Of a stretch of 64,000 nt of DNA, positions 25,800 through 33,965 are shown one piece after another. Under the pieces are notes generated by a model. It did no database searches, was not told the DNA's origin, and saw only the letters and a program-made list of their open reading frames with translations. Both the position numbers and the translations under genes were made by a program. The stretch lies in NCBI RefSeq assembly GCF_001888805.2, contig NZ_CP019113.1, positions 310,001 to 374,000 on the forward strand, read 5' to 3'. The DNA comes from Enterobacter sp. SA187 (lineage in GTDB: Bacteria > Pseudomonadota > Gammaproteobacteria > Enterobacterales > Enterobacteriaceae). Each line of letters starts with the position of its first letter. The stretch's first letter is position 1.

Positions 25800-26789
25800 T
25801 CAGAATTCACCGGCGCCGGTAATAGCGGAGACCCGCGAGAGATCGATATTCCCGCCGGAAATAAGGCTGACGGTTTTTCGGCCTTTGATAATATCGTCGA
25901 GCTTGCCGCTTAATAATGCGGCGGTGGCCAGCGCCCCTGCCCCTTCGGCGATAATCTTATTACGCTGGATCAGCGCTAACATGCTGTGCCGAATTTCTTC
26001 TTCGCTCACCAGAATCATATCTGAGACTAATGCATTGACGATCTCAAAGGTTAAATCGCCGGGACGTGAGACGTCGCAGCCGTCCGCCAGCGTACCTGTG
26101 GTGCGATGGCTGGTTATTTTCCCGGCGCGAAACGAGGCCGTCATACCGTGCACATTTTCCGCCTGCACGCCGATAATATTGATGGTTGGGTTAATTGATT
26201 TGATAGCCAGCGCGACCCCGGCAATTAAACCGCCGCCGCCGACCGGTAAAATGACGTTATCGACATCATAGAGATCTTCTAAAATCTCAAGGCCGATCGT
26301 CCCCTGCCCGGCGATGACCTTTTCGTCGTTGTAAGGCGGAATGAAAATACGTCCTTCCATTTCGACAATTTCACTGACTTTGGCGATGGTGTCGTTAAAA
26401 TTCTCCCCATGCATCACCACCTGGGCGGAATAATCGCTGGTGGCGGCGACTTTCGATTTCGGCGCGCTGACGGGCATCACCACTTTGCCGTTGATACCAA
26501 GCATGGCGCAGGATAGGGAGACACCCTGCGCATGATTACCGGCGGAACAGGCTACCACCCCGCGCTGACGTTCCTCGTCGGTAAGCGAACTGAGTTTGTT
26601 GAACGCACCGCGTATTTTAAACGAGCCGGTACGCTGCATATTTTCAAATTTTAAATAGATTTCGCCGTGGCAGCATTCACTGAGGTAATTTGAGCGTGGC
26701 ATCCCGGTTTTGTAGATATGTCCGGCGAGCCTTTCCTTAGCGTCTAAAATATCGTCAATAGTGACGGGCAGATCGTGTTGAATGTGCAT
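25800..26789 (-). CDS. tdcB: Catabolic threonine dehydratase TdcB
   Basis: A PLP enzyme that deaminates L-threonine to 2-oxobutanoate and serine to pyruvate, mainly under anaerobic conditions in E. coli, where AMP activates it. The 329 aa length equals E. coli. The PLP lysine is in TGSFKIRGAFNKL (about residue 58), the phosphate-binding glycine loop is PVGGGGLIAG (about residues 185-194), and CSAGNHAQGVSLS is the substrate loop. It lacks the regulatory ACT domains of biosynthetic IlvA. The 5' region carries a perfect 24-bp palindrome and a CRP-like site. Confidence 0.95.
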   Translation of the reverse strand: MHIQHDLPVTIDDILDAKERLAGHIYKTGMPRSNYLSECCHGEIYLKFENMQRTGSFKIRGAFNKLSSLTDEERQRGVVACSAGNHAQGVSLSCAMLGINGKVVMPVSAPKSKVAATSDYSAQVVMHGENFNDTIAKVSEIVEMEGRIFIPPYNDEKVIAGQGTIGLEILEDLYDVDNVILPVGGGGLIAGVALAIKSINPTINIIGVQAENVHGMTASFRAGKITSHRTTGTLADGCDVSRPGDLTFEIVNALVSDMILVSEEEIRHSMLALIQRNKIIAEGAGALATAALLSGKLDDIIKGRKTVSLISGGNIDLSRVSAITGAGEF

Positions 26790-26812
26790 CCTTTCCTCGC
26801 AATAACCAGAGA

Positions 26813-26836
26813 TAAATTACAGCGCGCTGTAATTTA
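26813..26836. promoter_or_regulatory. Perfect 24-bp palindrome upstream of tdcB
   Basis: The half-site TAAATTACAGCG is followed directly by its exact reverse complement, CGCTGTAATTTA. It lies 24 bp upstream of the tdcB ATG, in the promoter or 5' leader. There is no T-tract, so an operator for a dimeric regulator fits better than a terminator. No regulator gene is adjacent. Confidence 0.7.
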
Positions 26837-26958
26837 CGTTTTACGGAGATATTCGCCTGAATACCCTCGCGACTCATTATGGTTATTGTGTTTGCAATAG
26901 CTTCATTATTATTTTCAACGCAACGACAACGATCATACTTATCCCACATGGCAGGTTA

Positions 26959-26974
26959 TGTGCCTTGACTCACA
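26959..26974. promoter_or_regulatory. CRP site candidate upstream of tdcB
   Basis: TGTGCCTTGACTCACA differs at one position from the TGTGA-N6-TCACA core. It is 170 bp from the tdcB start. CRP activation of tdc in E. coli is established, which supports the assignment; spacing to a promoter was not resolved. Confidence 0.55.
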
Positions 26975-27028
26975 ATTAGCGGATGAATAAATGTGATGAA
27001 TGTTTTAAAGCGGAATAATAACCCGCAA

Positions 27029-27058
27029 ATAAAAATGGCTTCCCGGGGGAAGCCATTT
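27029..27058 (-). terminator. Intrinsic terminator of epd-pgk-fbaA
   Basis: On the minus strand a stem AAATGGCTTCCC with GGGAAGCCATTT is followed by a T-rich run. It begins 18 bp after the fbaA stop codon. Confidence 0.85.
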
Positions 27059-27075
27059 GCCCAGCTTATTTCAGA

Positions 27076-28155
27076 TTACAGAACGTCAACCGCGTTCAGT
27101 TCTTTGAAAGCCTGCTCCAGACGGGTGATCATGGACGTCTGTGCAGCGCGCAGCCATACGCGCGGATCGTAGTATTTCTTGTTCGGCTGGTCTTCGCCTT
27201 TCGGGTTGCCCAGCTGGCCCTGCAGATAGGCTTCGTTTTCTTTGTAGTAGTTCAGGATACCTTCCCATGTTGCCCACTGGGTATCGGTATCGATGTTCAT
27301 TTTGATAACGCCGTAGCTTACGGAGTCTTTGATTTCCTGCGCAGTAGAACCGGAACCGCCGTGGAACACGAAGTTCAGAGCGTTGTGCGGCAGGTTGTGT
27401 TTCTTGCTGACGTATTCCTGAGAATCACGCAGGATGGTCGGAGTCAGTTTCACGTTACCCGGCTTGTAAACGCCGTGTACGTTACCGAAGGACGCCGCAA
27501 TGGTGAAGCGCGGGCTGATAGCGTTCAGTTTGGTGTACGCGTAATCAACGTCTTCCGGCTGGGTGTACAGTGCAGAAGCGTCCATGTGGCTGTTGTCCAC
27601 GCCGTCTTCTTCGCCACCGGTGCAACCCAGTTCGATTTCCAGGGTCATGCCGATTTTGGACATGCGCTCCAGGTATTTGGAACAGATTTCGATGTTCTCT
27701 TCCAGAGACTCTTCAGACAGGTCGATCATGTGGGAAGAGAACAGCGGTTTGCCGGTTGCCGCAAAGTGTTTTTCACCCGCGTCCAGCAGACCGTCGATCC
27801 ACGGCAGCAGTTTCTTCGCGCAGTGGTCAGTGTGCAGGATCACCGGCACGCCGTAGTGCTCAGCCATCTGGTGTACGTGATGCGCGCCAGAGATAGCGCC
27901 CAGGATTGCCGCGCCCTGCGGAATATCAGTCTTCACGCCTTTACCAGCGATGAAGGCTGCGCCACCGTTAGAGAACTGAACGATTACCGGCGCTTTCACT
28001 TTCGCAGCGGTTTCCAGAACGGCGTTGATGGAGTCGGTACCAACGCAGTTAACTGCCGGCAGAGCGAAGTTGTTTTCTTTAGCTACCTGGAACACTTTCT
28101 GAACGTCATCACCAGTGATCACGCCAGGTTTTACGAAATCGAAAATTTTAGACAT
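27076..28155 (-). CDS. fbaA: Fructose-bisphosphate aldolase, class II
   Basis: The zinc-dependent aldolase that splits fructose 1,6-bisphosphate into dihydroxyacetone phosphate and glyceraldehyde 3-phosphate. It is 359 aa from MSKIFDFVKPGVITG, identical in length to E. coli; the open frame extends 31 codons further, over the intergenic stem, and that part is not coding. Zinc and catalytic residues are visible in ILHTDHCAKKLLPW (about residue 110), EIELGCTGGEEDGV and FHGGSGSTAQEI. It is the last gene of epd-pgk-fbaA, with its own terminator. Confidence 0.98.
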   Translation of the reverse strand: MSKIFDFVKPGVITGDDVQKVFQVAKENNFALPAVNCVGTDSINAVLETAAKVKAPVIVQFSNGGAAFIAGKGVKTDIPQGAAILGAISGAHHVHQMAEHYGVPVILHTDHCAKKLLPWIDGLLDAGEKHFAATGKPLFSSHMIDLSEESLEENIEICSKYLERMSKIGMTLEIELGCTGGEEDGVDNSHMDASALYTQPEDVDYAYTKLNAISPRFTIAASFGNVHGVYKPGNVKLTPTILRDSQEYVSKKHNLPHNALNFVFHGGSGSTAQEIKDSVSYGVIKMNIDTDTQWATWEGILNYYKENEAYLQGQLGNPKGEDQPNKKYYDPRVWLRAAQTSMITRLEQAFKELNAVDVL

Positions 28156-28221
28156 GTTACGTAGTCCTGTATCTTGGCCGTTAGAAAAAGGGAGCGCGTG
28201 CTTTAGTAAAGCGCGCTGAAA

Positions 28222-28245
28222 ATCAGGCGGGTTTCCCCGCCTGAT
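28222..28245. other. Intercistronic stem-loop between pgk and fbaA
   Basis: A perfect ten-base-pair stem, ATCAGGCGGG with CCCGCCTGAT around a four-base loop, five bases after the pgk stop. It probably marks a processing or stability point between the two messages, since pgk-fbaA transcripts are processed in E. coli. Confidence 0.65.
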
Positions 28246-28250
28246 CAAAC

Positions 28251-29414
28251 TTACTGCTTAGCGCGCTCTTCGAGCATAGCTACTGCAGGCAGCACTTTGC
28301 CTTCCACGAATTCGAGGAACGCACCGCCGCCAGTGGAGATGTAGGAAATTTTGTCAGCGATACCGAACATATCGATGGCTGCCAGGGTATCACCACCACC
28401 GGCGATGGAAAACGCTTCGCTGTCGGCGATAGCGTGCGCCACGATTTCGGTACCTTTACGGAAGTTCGGGAACTCGAACACACCTACCGGGCCGTTCCAC
28501 AGAATAGTTTTGGCGTTTTTCAGGATTTCAGCCAGTTTCTGTGCGGAAACGTCGCCCATATCGAGGATCTGCTCTTCATCTTTGATGTCGCTGGCAGATT
28601 TCAGAGTCGCGGTCGCGGTTTCAGAGAACTCGGTCGCCACGCGAACATCCGTCGGAACCGGGATGTCACAGGTGGTCAGCAGACGTTTTGCTTCGTCAAC
28701 CAGGTCTGGTTCGTACAGGGATTTACCTACGTTATTACCCTGAGCGGCGACGAAGGTGTTCGCAATACCGCCGCCAACGATCAGCTGGTCAGCGATTTTG
28801 GATAGGGAATCCAGAACGGTCAGTTTGGTGGAGACTTTAGAACCACCGACGATAGCTACCATCGGGCGAGCCGGTTCTTTCAGCGCTTTACCCAGCGCGT
28901 CCAGCTCTTCCGCCAGCAGCGGACCTGCGCACGCCACGTCCGCGAATTTCGCGATGCCGTGGGTGGAAGCCTGCGCACGGTGTGCGGTGCCGAAGGCGTC
29001 CATCACGAATACGTCGCACAGCGCGGCGTATTTTTTAGACAGGGTTTCGTCGTCTTTCTTTTCGCCTTTGTTAAAGCGAACGTTTTCCAGCACTACCAGC
29101 TCGCCTGCGGCAACTTCAACGCCGTCCAGGTAGTCTTTTACCAGGCGAACCGGGCTGGACAGTTTGTCTTTCAGGTAGTTAACTACCGGCAGCAGAGAGA
29201 ATTCTTCGTTGTACTCGCCTTCGGTAGGACGGCCCAGGTGAGAAGTAACCATCACTTTCGCACCCTGTTTCAGCGCCAGCTCAATCGTCGGCAGAGAAGC
29301 ACGGATACGCGCGTCGCTGGTGACTTTGCCATCTTTAACCGGTACGTTCAGATCCGCACGGATAAAAACACGTTTACCAGCCAGATCCAGATCGGTCATC
29401 TTAATTACAGACAT
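28251..29414 (-). CDS. pgk: Phosphoglycerate kinase
   Basis: Pgk makes ATP and 3-phosphoglycerate from 1,3-bisphosphoglycerate, and its product feeds serA in the same window. The 387 aa length equals E. coli. The N-terminal substrate-binding segment KRVFIRADLNVPVKDG is at residues 14-29, the TSHLGRPTEG basic patch near residue 60, and the nucleotide-binding WNGPVGVFEFPNFRKGT and GGGDTLAA segments are in the C-terminal lobe. It lies between epd (48 bp upstream) and fbaA in one operon. Confidence 0.98.
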   Translation of the reverse strand: MSVIKMTDLDLAGKRVFIRADLNVPVKDGKVTSDARIRASLPTIELALKQGAKVMVTSHLGRPTEGEYNEEFSLLPVVNYLKDKLSSPVRLVKDYLDGVEVAAGELVVLENVRFNKGEKKDDETLSKKYAALCDVFVMDAFGTAHRAQASTHGIAKFADVACAGPLLAEELDALGKALKEPARPMVAIVGGSKVSTKLTVLDSLSKIADQLIVGGGIANTFVAAQGNNVGKSLYEPDLVDEAKRLLTTCDIPVPTDVRVATEFSETATATLKSASDIKDEEQILDMGDVSAQKLAEILKNAKTILWNGPVGVFEFPNFRKGTEIVAHAIADSEAFSIAGGGDTLAAIDMFGIADKISYISTGGGAFLEFVEGKVLPAVAMLEERAKQ

Positions 29415-29462
29415 GGTGAATCCTCTCGTTTTTTTTAAAGTTTGGCAGATGCAATGTGCATC

Positions 29463-30482
29463 TCACCTGAAACCAGTCGCTGCCATGGCTAACGTCGTGT
29501 CGAGCATTCGGTTAGCAAAGCCCCATTCATTATCACACCACACCAGCGTTTTGATGAGGTGCGCCCCACTGACCCGCGTCTGCGTACCATCCACAATGGC
29601 ACTGTGCGGATCGTGGTTAAAATCTGCTGAGACCAACGGTAATTCCGTATAGTCAACTATACCATGAAATGCACCCTGTGCCGCTTTTTGCAGCAACAGG
29701 TTGACTTCTATGGCTTTTACCGGTTGCTTCACCGTGACGCTTAAGTCGATTGCGGTGACGTTTATCGTCGGCACACGCACGGAAATGGCTTCGAATTTAT
29801 CTTCAAACTGCGGGAAGAAACGGGTGATGCCCGCCGCGAGTTTGGTATCGACCGGGATGATGGACTGGCTGGCGGCGCGCGTGCGGCGCAGATCCGCGTG
29901 CCAGGCGTCGATCACCGGCTGATCGTTCATCGCCGAATGGATTGTCGTTACCGTGCCGGAATCAATGCCGTAAGCGTCATCAAGAAGTTTGATCACCGGA
30001 ATAATGCAGTTAGTGGTGCAGGAGGCGTTAGATACAATGCGGTCATCTTCACGCAAGGTATGCTGATTTACGCCAAAGACCACGGTGGCGTCGAGATCGT
30101 GGCTGCCGGGATGCGAAAACAGCACCTTTTTAGCGCCTGCCGCCAGATGCGCTTCGCCGTGCTGGCGATTGCCGTACACGCCGGTGCAGTCGAGCACCAC
30201 ATCCACGCCCAGCTCACGCCAGGGCAGCGCCTCAATGGTTTCCTGATGCAGCAGGCGGACGGCGTCATCGCCGATATACAGCAGTTCGCGTTCCTGACGG
30301 ACATCCCATGCGAAACGCCCGTGGGTGGTGTCATATTTCAACAAATGCGCCATGCCCGCAGCATCCGCCAGTTCATTGATTGCCACCACGCTCACTTCCG
30401 CACGACGCCCGGATTCATATAAAGCACGAACCACGTTACGCCCGATGCGACCGAAGCCATTTATCGCCACGCGTACGGTCAT
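29463..30482 (-). CDS. epd: D-erythrose-4-phosphate dehydrogenase
   Basis: Epd oxidises erythrose 4-phosphate to 4-phosphoerythronate, the first step of the DXP-dependent pyridoxal phosphate pathway. It is a GAPDH-family enzyme of 339 aa from MTVRVAINGFGRIGRN, equal to E. coli; 28 upstream in-frame codons are non-coding. The NAD-binding GFGRIGR motif and the catalytic Cys in SNASCTTNC (about residue 155) are intact. It leads the epd-pgk-fbaA operon, preceded by Cra and CRP-like sites. Confidence 0.97.
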   Translation of the reverse strand: MTVRVAINGFGRIGRNVVRALYESGRRAEVSVVAINELADAAGMAHLLKYDTTHGRFAWDVRQERELLYIGDDAVRLLHQETIEALPWRELGVDVVLDCTGVYGNRQHGEAHLAAGAKKVLFSHPGSHDLDATVVFGVNQHTLREDDRIVSNASCTTNCIIPVIKLLDDAYGIDSGTVTTIHSAMNDQPVIDAWHADLRRTRAASQSIIPVDTKLAAGITRFFPQFEDKFEAISVRVPTINVTAIDLSVTVKQPVKAIEVNLLLQKAAQGAFHGIVDYTELPLVSADFNHDPHSAIVDGTQTRVSGAHLIKTLVWCDNEWGFANRMLDTTLAMAATGFR

Positions 30483-30604
30483 AGATCTCCTGCAAGGCTG
30501 TCCCTGATTTGCTGTGGCTGACAGAATAATGCAGCGGCACAACAAGGGAAACCTTACCTGTCGCAAACTGCGACCTGTTAATATTTTGTCGAAAATTTAA
30601 TCGA

Positions 30605-30618
30605 CTGAAACGCTTCAG
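30605..30618. promoter_or_regulatory. Cra (FruR) operator upstream of epd
   Basis: CTGAAACGCTTCAG is a perfect palindrome and matches the Cra consensus TGAAWCSNTTHA. Control of epd-pgk-fbaA by Cra is established in E. coli. Confidence 0.8.
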
Positions 30619-30676
30619 CTAGAATAAGCGAAACGCGGAATAAAAGGAATCGACGCCCGGCGATGAACGACAGTAA

Positions 30677-30692
30677 TCTGATCTGCATCACA
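30677..30692. promoter_or_regulatory. CRP site candidate upstream of epd
   Basis: TCTGATCTGCATCACA matches TGTGA-N6-TCACA with one mismatch. The E. coli epd operon has a CRP-dependent upstream promoter. The site could also serve the divergent DUF296-ECF operon. Confidence 0.6.
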
Positions 30693-30760
30693 CTTTTACC
30701 CCCTCACGTTGCGGCCATCCTTTCCCGTAACGGGCATTTCTAAAGAATAAAAGCGTCATA

Positions 30761-30806
30761 ACGGCGGAATATTTTAATGATATACATCAGTACACAGAAC
30801 CGCCGT
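30761..30806 (+). promoter_or_regulatory. Inverted repeat in the leader or promoter of the DUF296-ECF operon
   Basis: ACGGCGG (30,761-30,767) pairs with CCGCCGT (30,800-30,806) across a 32-nt A+T-rich segment that includes TGATATACAT. It lies 48-94 bp upstream of the start codon. It could be an operator or a structured RNA leader. No known riboswitch consensus was recognised. Confidence 0.4.
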
Positions 30807-30854
30807 CACTCTTAATATTCGGCCCACGTCCGAGTTTCGGAGTTTACTCATCCC

Positions 30855-31274
30855 ATGAATCAGTCCATTGCCTCTGCGGCGCGGTTTTACGCGCTGCGCC
30901 TCGCTCCCGGTCAGGAGCTGTTAACGGAATTACGTCAGTTTATGGCCCTTCACGGGCTACAGGCCGCATGGATTGCCGGCGCTACCGGCAGCCTGACGGA
31001 GGTCGCCCTGCGCTATGCGGGCCGCGATGAAAGCACCCGGCTTACCGGCACCTACGAACTCATCTCGCTGTCCGGCACGCTGGAATTAACGGGGGAGCAT
31101 CTGCACCTGAGCATTGCCGACGAACAGGGCGCGCTGCTGGGCGGTCACGTTATGTCCGGCTGCACGGTGCGCACCACCCTGGAACTGGTGATTGGCGAAC
31201 TGACGGCGCTGTCGTTTTCGCGCCAGCCCTGCCCGCTCTCCGGCTATGACGAACTCGTTGTCCATTCCCGTTAA
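30855..31274 (+). CDS. DUF296 / PPC-domain protein
   Basis: A 139 aa protein made of one PPC (DUF296) domain, from ARFYALRLAPGQELLTEL to the end. It has the family motifs GATGSLTEVALRYA and EHLHLSIADEQGALLGGHVMSG, whose His residues form a metal-binding pocket in solved members. The domain occurs in plant AT-hook DNA-binding proteins and in stand-alone bacterial proteins of unknown function. It is the first gene of what looks like an operon with a complete ECF transporter, 26 bp upstream of the S component. This suggests a role in sensing or handling the transported compound (inference). Confidence 0.8.
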   Translation: MNQSIASAARFYALRLAPGQELLTELRQFMALHGLQAAWIAGATGSLTEVALRYAGRDESTRLTGTYELISLSGTLELTGEHLHLSIADEQGALLGGHVMSGCTVRTTLELVIGELTALSFSRQPCPLSGYDELVVHSR

Positions 31275-31300
31275 CTGTCGCTTAAATCAAAGAGGTTGCT

Positions 31301-31879
31301 ATGGCGCGTCGCCCACTCTCCAGCCAGACGCTGGTTCTGATCGTTATTTCCGTCGCCATCAATATGATCGGCGGGCAGCTTATCAGTATGCTCAGGCTGC
31401 CAATTTTTCTTGATTCTATCGGCACGCTGCTGAGCGCCGTCCTGCTGGGGCCGGTTGTCGGCATGCTGACCGGTTTACTCACTAACCTGCTGTGGGGATT
31501 GTTAACCGATCCTATTGCCGCCGCCTTTGCACCTGTGGCGATGGTGATAGGTCTGACGGCAGGCTGGCTGGCGCGGCTCGGCTGGTTCCGCACCCTGCCA
31601 AAGGTGGTGGTCAGCGGGATCCTGATCACCCTGGCGGTCACGATAGTGGCGGTGCCGATCCGCACCGCGCTGTTTGGCGGCGTCACCGGCAGCGGCGCGG
31701 ATCTGGTTGTCGCCTGGGCGCGATCCATGGGGAACGATCTGATCGAATCCGTGGCGCTGACGGTGGTGGGCGCGAATCTGGTGGATAAGATCCTCACGGC
31801 GGCGATCGTCTGGATCCTGCTGCGTCAGTTGCCGCTGCGCACCACGCGCCGTTTCCCGACCATGTCGGCCGTACGCTGA
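31301..31879 (+). CDS. ECF transporter substrate-binding (S) component, substrate unknown
   Basis: A 192 aa very hydrophobic protein with five to six predicted membrane helices, followed immediately by the T and A components, so it is the substrate-specific subunit of an energy-coupling factor transporter. The N-terminal half has the pattern INMIGGQLISMLRLPIFLDS and GTLLSAVLLGPVVGMLTG, seen in several S-component families. ECF transporters import vitamins, precursors and trace metals. Its family could not be named by eye; folate, biotin, riboflavin, thiamin and cobalt types do not obviously fit. The ATG of the T component follows the stop directly. Confidence 0.78.
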   Translation: MARRPLSSQTLVLIVISVAINMIGGQLISMLRLPIFLDSIGTLLSAVLLGPVVGMLTGLLTNLLWGLLTDPIAAAFAPVAMVIGLTAGWLARLGWFRTLPKVVVSGILITLAVTIVAVPIRTALFGGVTGSGADLVVAWARSMGNDLIESVALTVVGANLVDKILTAAIVWILLRQLPLRTTRRFPTMSAVR

Positions 31880-32587
31880 ATGCATCCTTTTACCTCCCTG
31901 ACGCTGTGGAGTCTGGGGGCCTGGTCGGCGCTGCTGCTGCCCGCCGGGCCGCTGCTGACGGTGGTAAGCGGCGCGGCTTTCATCAGCCTGCTGCTGTTCC
32001 GCGCTACCCGTCCCCGCGCCCGCTATGTGGCCTGGCTGATGGCGTCGCTCGGCGTCGGCATGTGGCTGGTGCACGGCGGCTGGCTGGTGGCCTGGCTGAG
32101 CGGTGAGCCGCGCGATGCCAGCCACTGGGCGCAGGCGATCATCCTGTGGCAGCGCATTCTGACCATCGTCGCCACGTCGCAACTGTGGATGGCTTTCGTG
32201 CCGGTACGTCAGTTTATCCGCGCGCTTTTTGCCAGCCGGCTGCCGCCGGGCGTGGCGTATCTGTTCTCCGGGCCGCTGCTGATTGCCGAGCAGCTTAAAC
32301 ACCGGCTGGCGAGCATTCACGAAGCGCAGCGCGCACGAGGCGTCCCGCTGGACGGGCGCTGGTATCAGCGGCTGCGTGCCGTCCCGGCGCTGATCGTACC
32401 GCTGATCCAGGGCGCGCTTAACGATCTGCCGGTACGCGGCGCAGCGCTGGACATGCGCGCCTTTCGTCTGCACCGCACGCGCACGACTTTATGGGCGCCC
32501 CCCGACAGCCGCCGCCAGCGCGCGCTGCGTTATACCCTGCTCGCGCTGATGCTGGCAGAAACCGGAGCCTGGCTATGGTTACGCTAG
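31880..32587 (+). CDS. ECF transporter transmembrane (T) component
   Basis: A 235 aa membrane protein with four to five N-terminal helices, then a cytoplasmic coupling region. It carries the Ala-Arg-Gly signature in EAQRARGVPLDGRWYQRLRA, which contacts the ATPases in EcfT proteins. It starts at the base after the S-component stop and overlaps the first ATPase gene by 13 bp, so translation of the set is coupled. It corresponds to CbiQ/EcfT in other systems. Confidence 0.82.
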   Translation: MHPFTSLTLWSLGAWSALLLPAGPLLTVVSGAAFISLLLFRATRPRARYVAWLMASLGVGMWLVHGGWLVAWLSGEPRDASHWAQAIILWQRILTIVATSQLWMAFVPVRQFIRALFASRLPPGVAYLFSGPLLIAEQLKHRLASIHEAQRARGVPLDGRWYQRLRAVPALIVPLIQGALNDLPVRGAALDMRAFRLHRTRTTLWAPPDSRRQRALRYTLLALMLAETGAWLWLR

Positions 32588-33249
32588 AAAACCTCTGCTT
32601 TCAGCCCACGCACAGCGCCGCGCCGCCGCGTAGCCTGAATTTGCAGATCGCACAGCCGGGCATGGTGGCGATCCTCGGCGGTAATGGCAGCGGCAAAAGC
32701 ACCCTCGCGCAGCTGCTTGCGGGATGGTATCCGGATTATCTGCCCGGCACCCTTAGCGGAACCGGGCGGATCCTGGGCCAGCCGCCGGGTGAACGGTCGC
32801 AGCCCGAACAGGCGCAGACCGTACAGCTGGTGCAGCAGTCCCCTGCCCTGCAACTCTCCGGCTGTACCTTCAGCGTGGAAGAAGAAGTTGCCTTCGGGCC
32901 GGAAAACCTGTGCCTGGCGGAAGGTGAGATCCTCGCCCGGCTTGAAGCCGCACTGACGCTCACCGATTGCCTGCCGCTGCGTCACCGGCACCCCGCCACG
33001 CTCTCCGGCGGCGAAGCCCAGCGGGTGGTGATCGCCTGTGCGCTGGCGATGCAGCCGCGCCTGCTGCTGCTCGACGAGGCCTTCAGCCGTCTGACGCCGC
33101 AGGCCACGCAACAGATGCTTAGCCGCCTGGCGGCATGGGCAGATGCCAGCGGGGCGCTGGTGATGCTCTTTGAACGTCACCGCCAGCCAGCGCAGGCGTT
33201 TTGCCGCCAGATGTGGCAGCTCGATGAAACAGGACTGACCGCTCTATGA
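32575..33249 (+). CDS. ECF transporter ATPase component 1 (EcfA-type)
   Basis: A 224 aa ABC ATPase starting at the ATG of MVTLENLCFQ inside the end of the T gene; the longer upstream frame is a shadow of that gene. Walker A is GGNGSGKST (about residues 35-43), the signature is TLSGGEAQRVVIA and Walker B is LLLLDEAF. All ATP-hydrolysis motifs look functional. It overlaps the second ATPase gene in an ATGA junction. Together the two would form the heterodimeric energy module of the transporter. Confidence 0.85.
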   Translation: MVTLENLCFQPTHSAAPPRSLNLQIAQPGMVAILGGNGSGKSTLAQLLAGWYPDYLPGTLSGTGRILGQPPGERSQPEQAQTVQLVQQSPALQLSGCTFSVEEEVAFGPENLCLAEGEILARLEAALTLTDCLPLRHRHPATLSGGEAQRVVIACALAMQPRLLLLDEAFSRLTPQATQQMLSRLAAWADASGALVMLFERHRQPAQAFCRQMWQLDETGLTAL

Positions 33250-33923
33250 TCGCTTTGCATAACCTTACCTTCCGCTGGCCCGCGGCCGCGGAAAACTGTC
33301 TGCATCACCTCACGCTGAACATTGAGCGCGGCGAATGGGTGGCGTTAACCGGCGATAATGGCGCCGGAAAATCCACGCTGCTGCGCCTGATGGCGGGTCT
33401 GCTGACCCCGCAGCAGGGTGAAGTTTTACTGAAAGGGCAGCCGCTGTCAGCGCTGAACGCCCCGCAACGCGCCGCGCAGATCGGCGTGCTGTTTCAGGAG
33501 GCGGAAAACCAGATCCTGCACAGCACGGTGCTGAGTGAAGTGGCTTTTGGCCTGAAGCTGCAAAAATTGCCCACCACCGTTATTGAGCAGCGCGTCCGCG
33601 CGGCGCTTGAGCTGTGCGGCCTGGCGGACGTGGCGCAGGCGCATCCGCTGGATCTGCATGCTGCCCAACGGCGAATGGTGGCGGTCGCAAGCCTGGAGGC
33701 GATGGCCCCGCCGGTGCTGCTGCTGGATGAGCCGAGCCGGGATTTTGACGCATGCTGGTTAGCACGCTTTGAAGCGTGGCTGGCGGTCTGTCGCCAGCGG
33801 CAGACGACGTTGCTCGCCATCAGCCATGATGATGATTTTACCCGCCGCCACTTTCCCCGCGTTATTCGCCTGGCTGACGGGCAAATCAGCGTCGATGGTC
33901 TGCCCGCGCCATCCCTTTCCTGA
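33246..33923 (+). CDS. ECF transporter ATPase component 2 with degenerate signature motif
   Basis: A 225 aa ABC ATPase. Walker A (GDNGAGKST, about residues 38-46), the Q-loop region (VLFQEAENQIL, typical of EcfA) and Walker B (VLLLDEPSRDFD) are standard. The signature segment, normally LSGGQ, reads LDLHAAQRRMVAVA, so both glycines are lost. One of the two composite ATP sites may therefore be inactive, as in some asymmetric ABC transporters. It is the last gene of the operon, followed by a terminator. Confidence 0.83.
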   Translation: MIALHNLTFRWPAAAENCLHHLTLNIERGEWVALTGDNGAGKSTLLRLMAGLLTPQQGEVLLKGQPLSALNAPQRAAQIGVLFQEAENQILHSTVLSEVAFGLKLQKLPTTVIEQRVRAALELCGLADVAQAHPLDLHAAQRRMVAVASLEAMAPPVLLLDEPSRDFDACWLARFEAWLAVCRQRQTTLLAISHDDDFTRRHFPRVIRLADGQISVDGLPAPSLS

Positions 33924-33940
33924 TAACGAAACCGCTAATA

Positions 33941-33965
33941 ATGCCGTGAACCGCGGCATCTTTTG
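33941..33965 (+). terminator. Intrinsic terminator after the ECF operon
   Basis: ATGCCG, a seven-base loop, then CGGCAT followed by CTTTT, 18 bp after the last ATPase gene. It separates the ECF operon from the PTS operon. Confidence 0.7.

Noticed and set aside
26755..26949. 64-codon frame upstream of and overlapping tdcB
   Set aside because: It overlaps the tdcB start in another frame and covers the palindrome. It was considered as a leader peptide or TdcA remnant, but it does not resemble TdcA and has no clear ribosome site.
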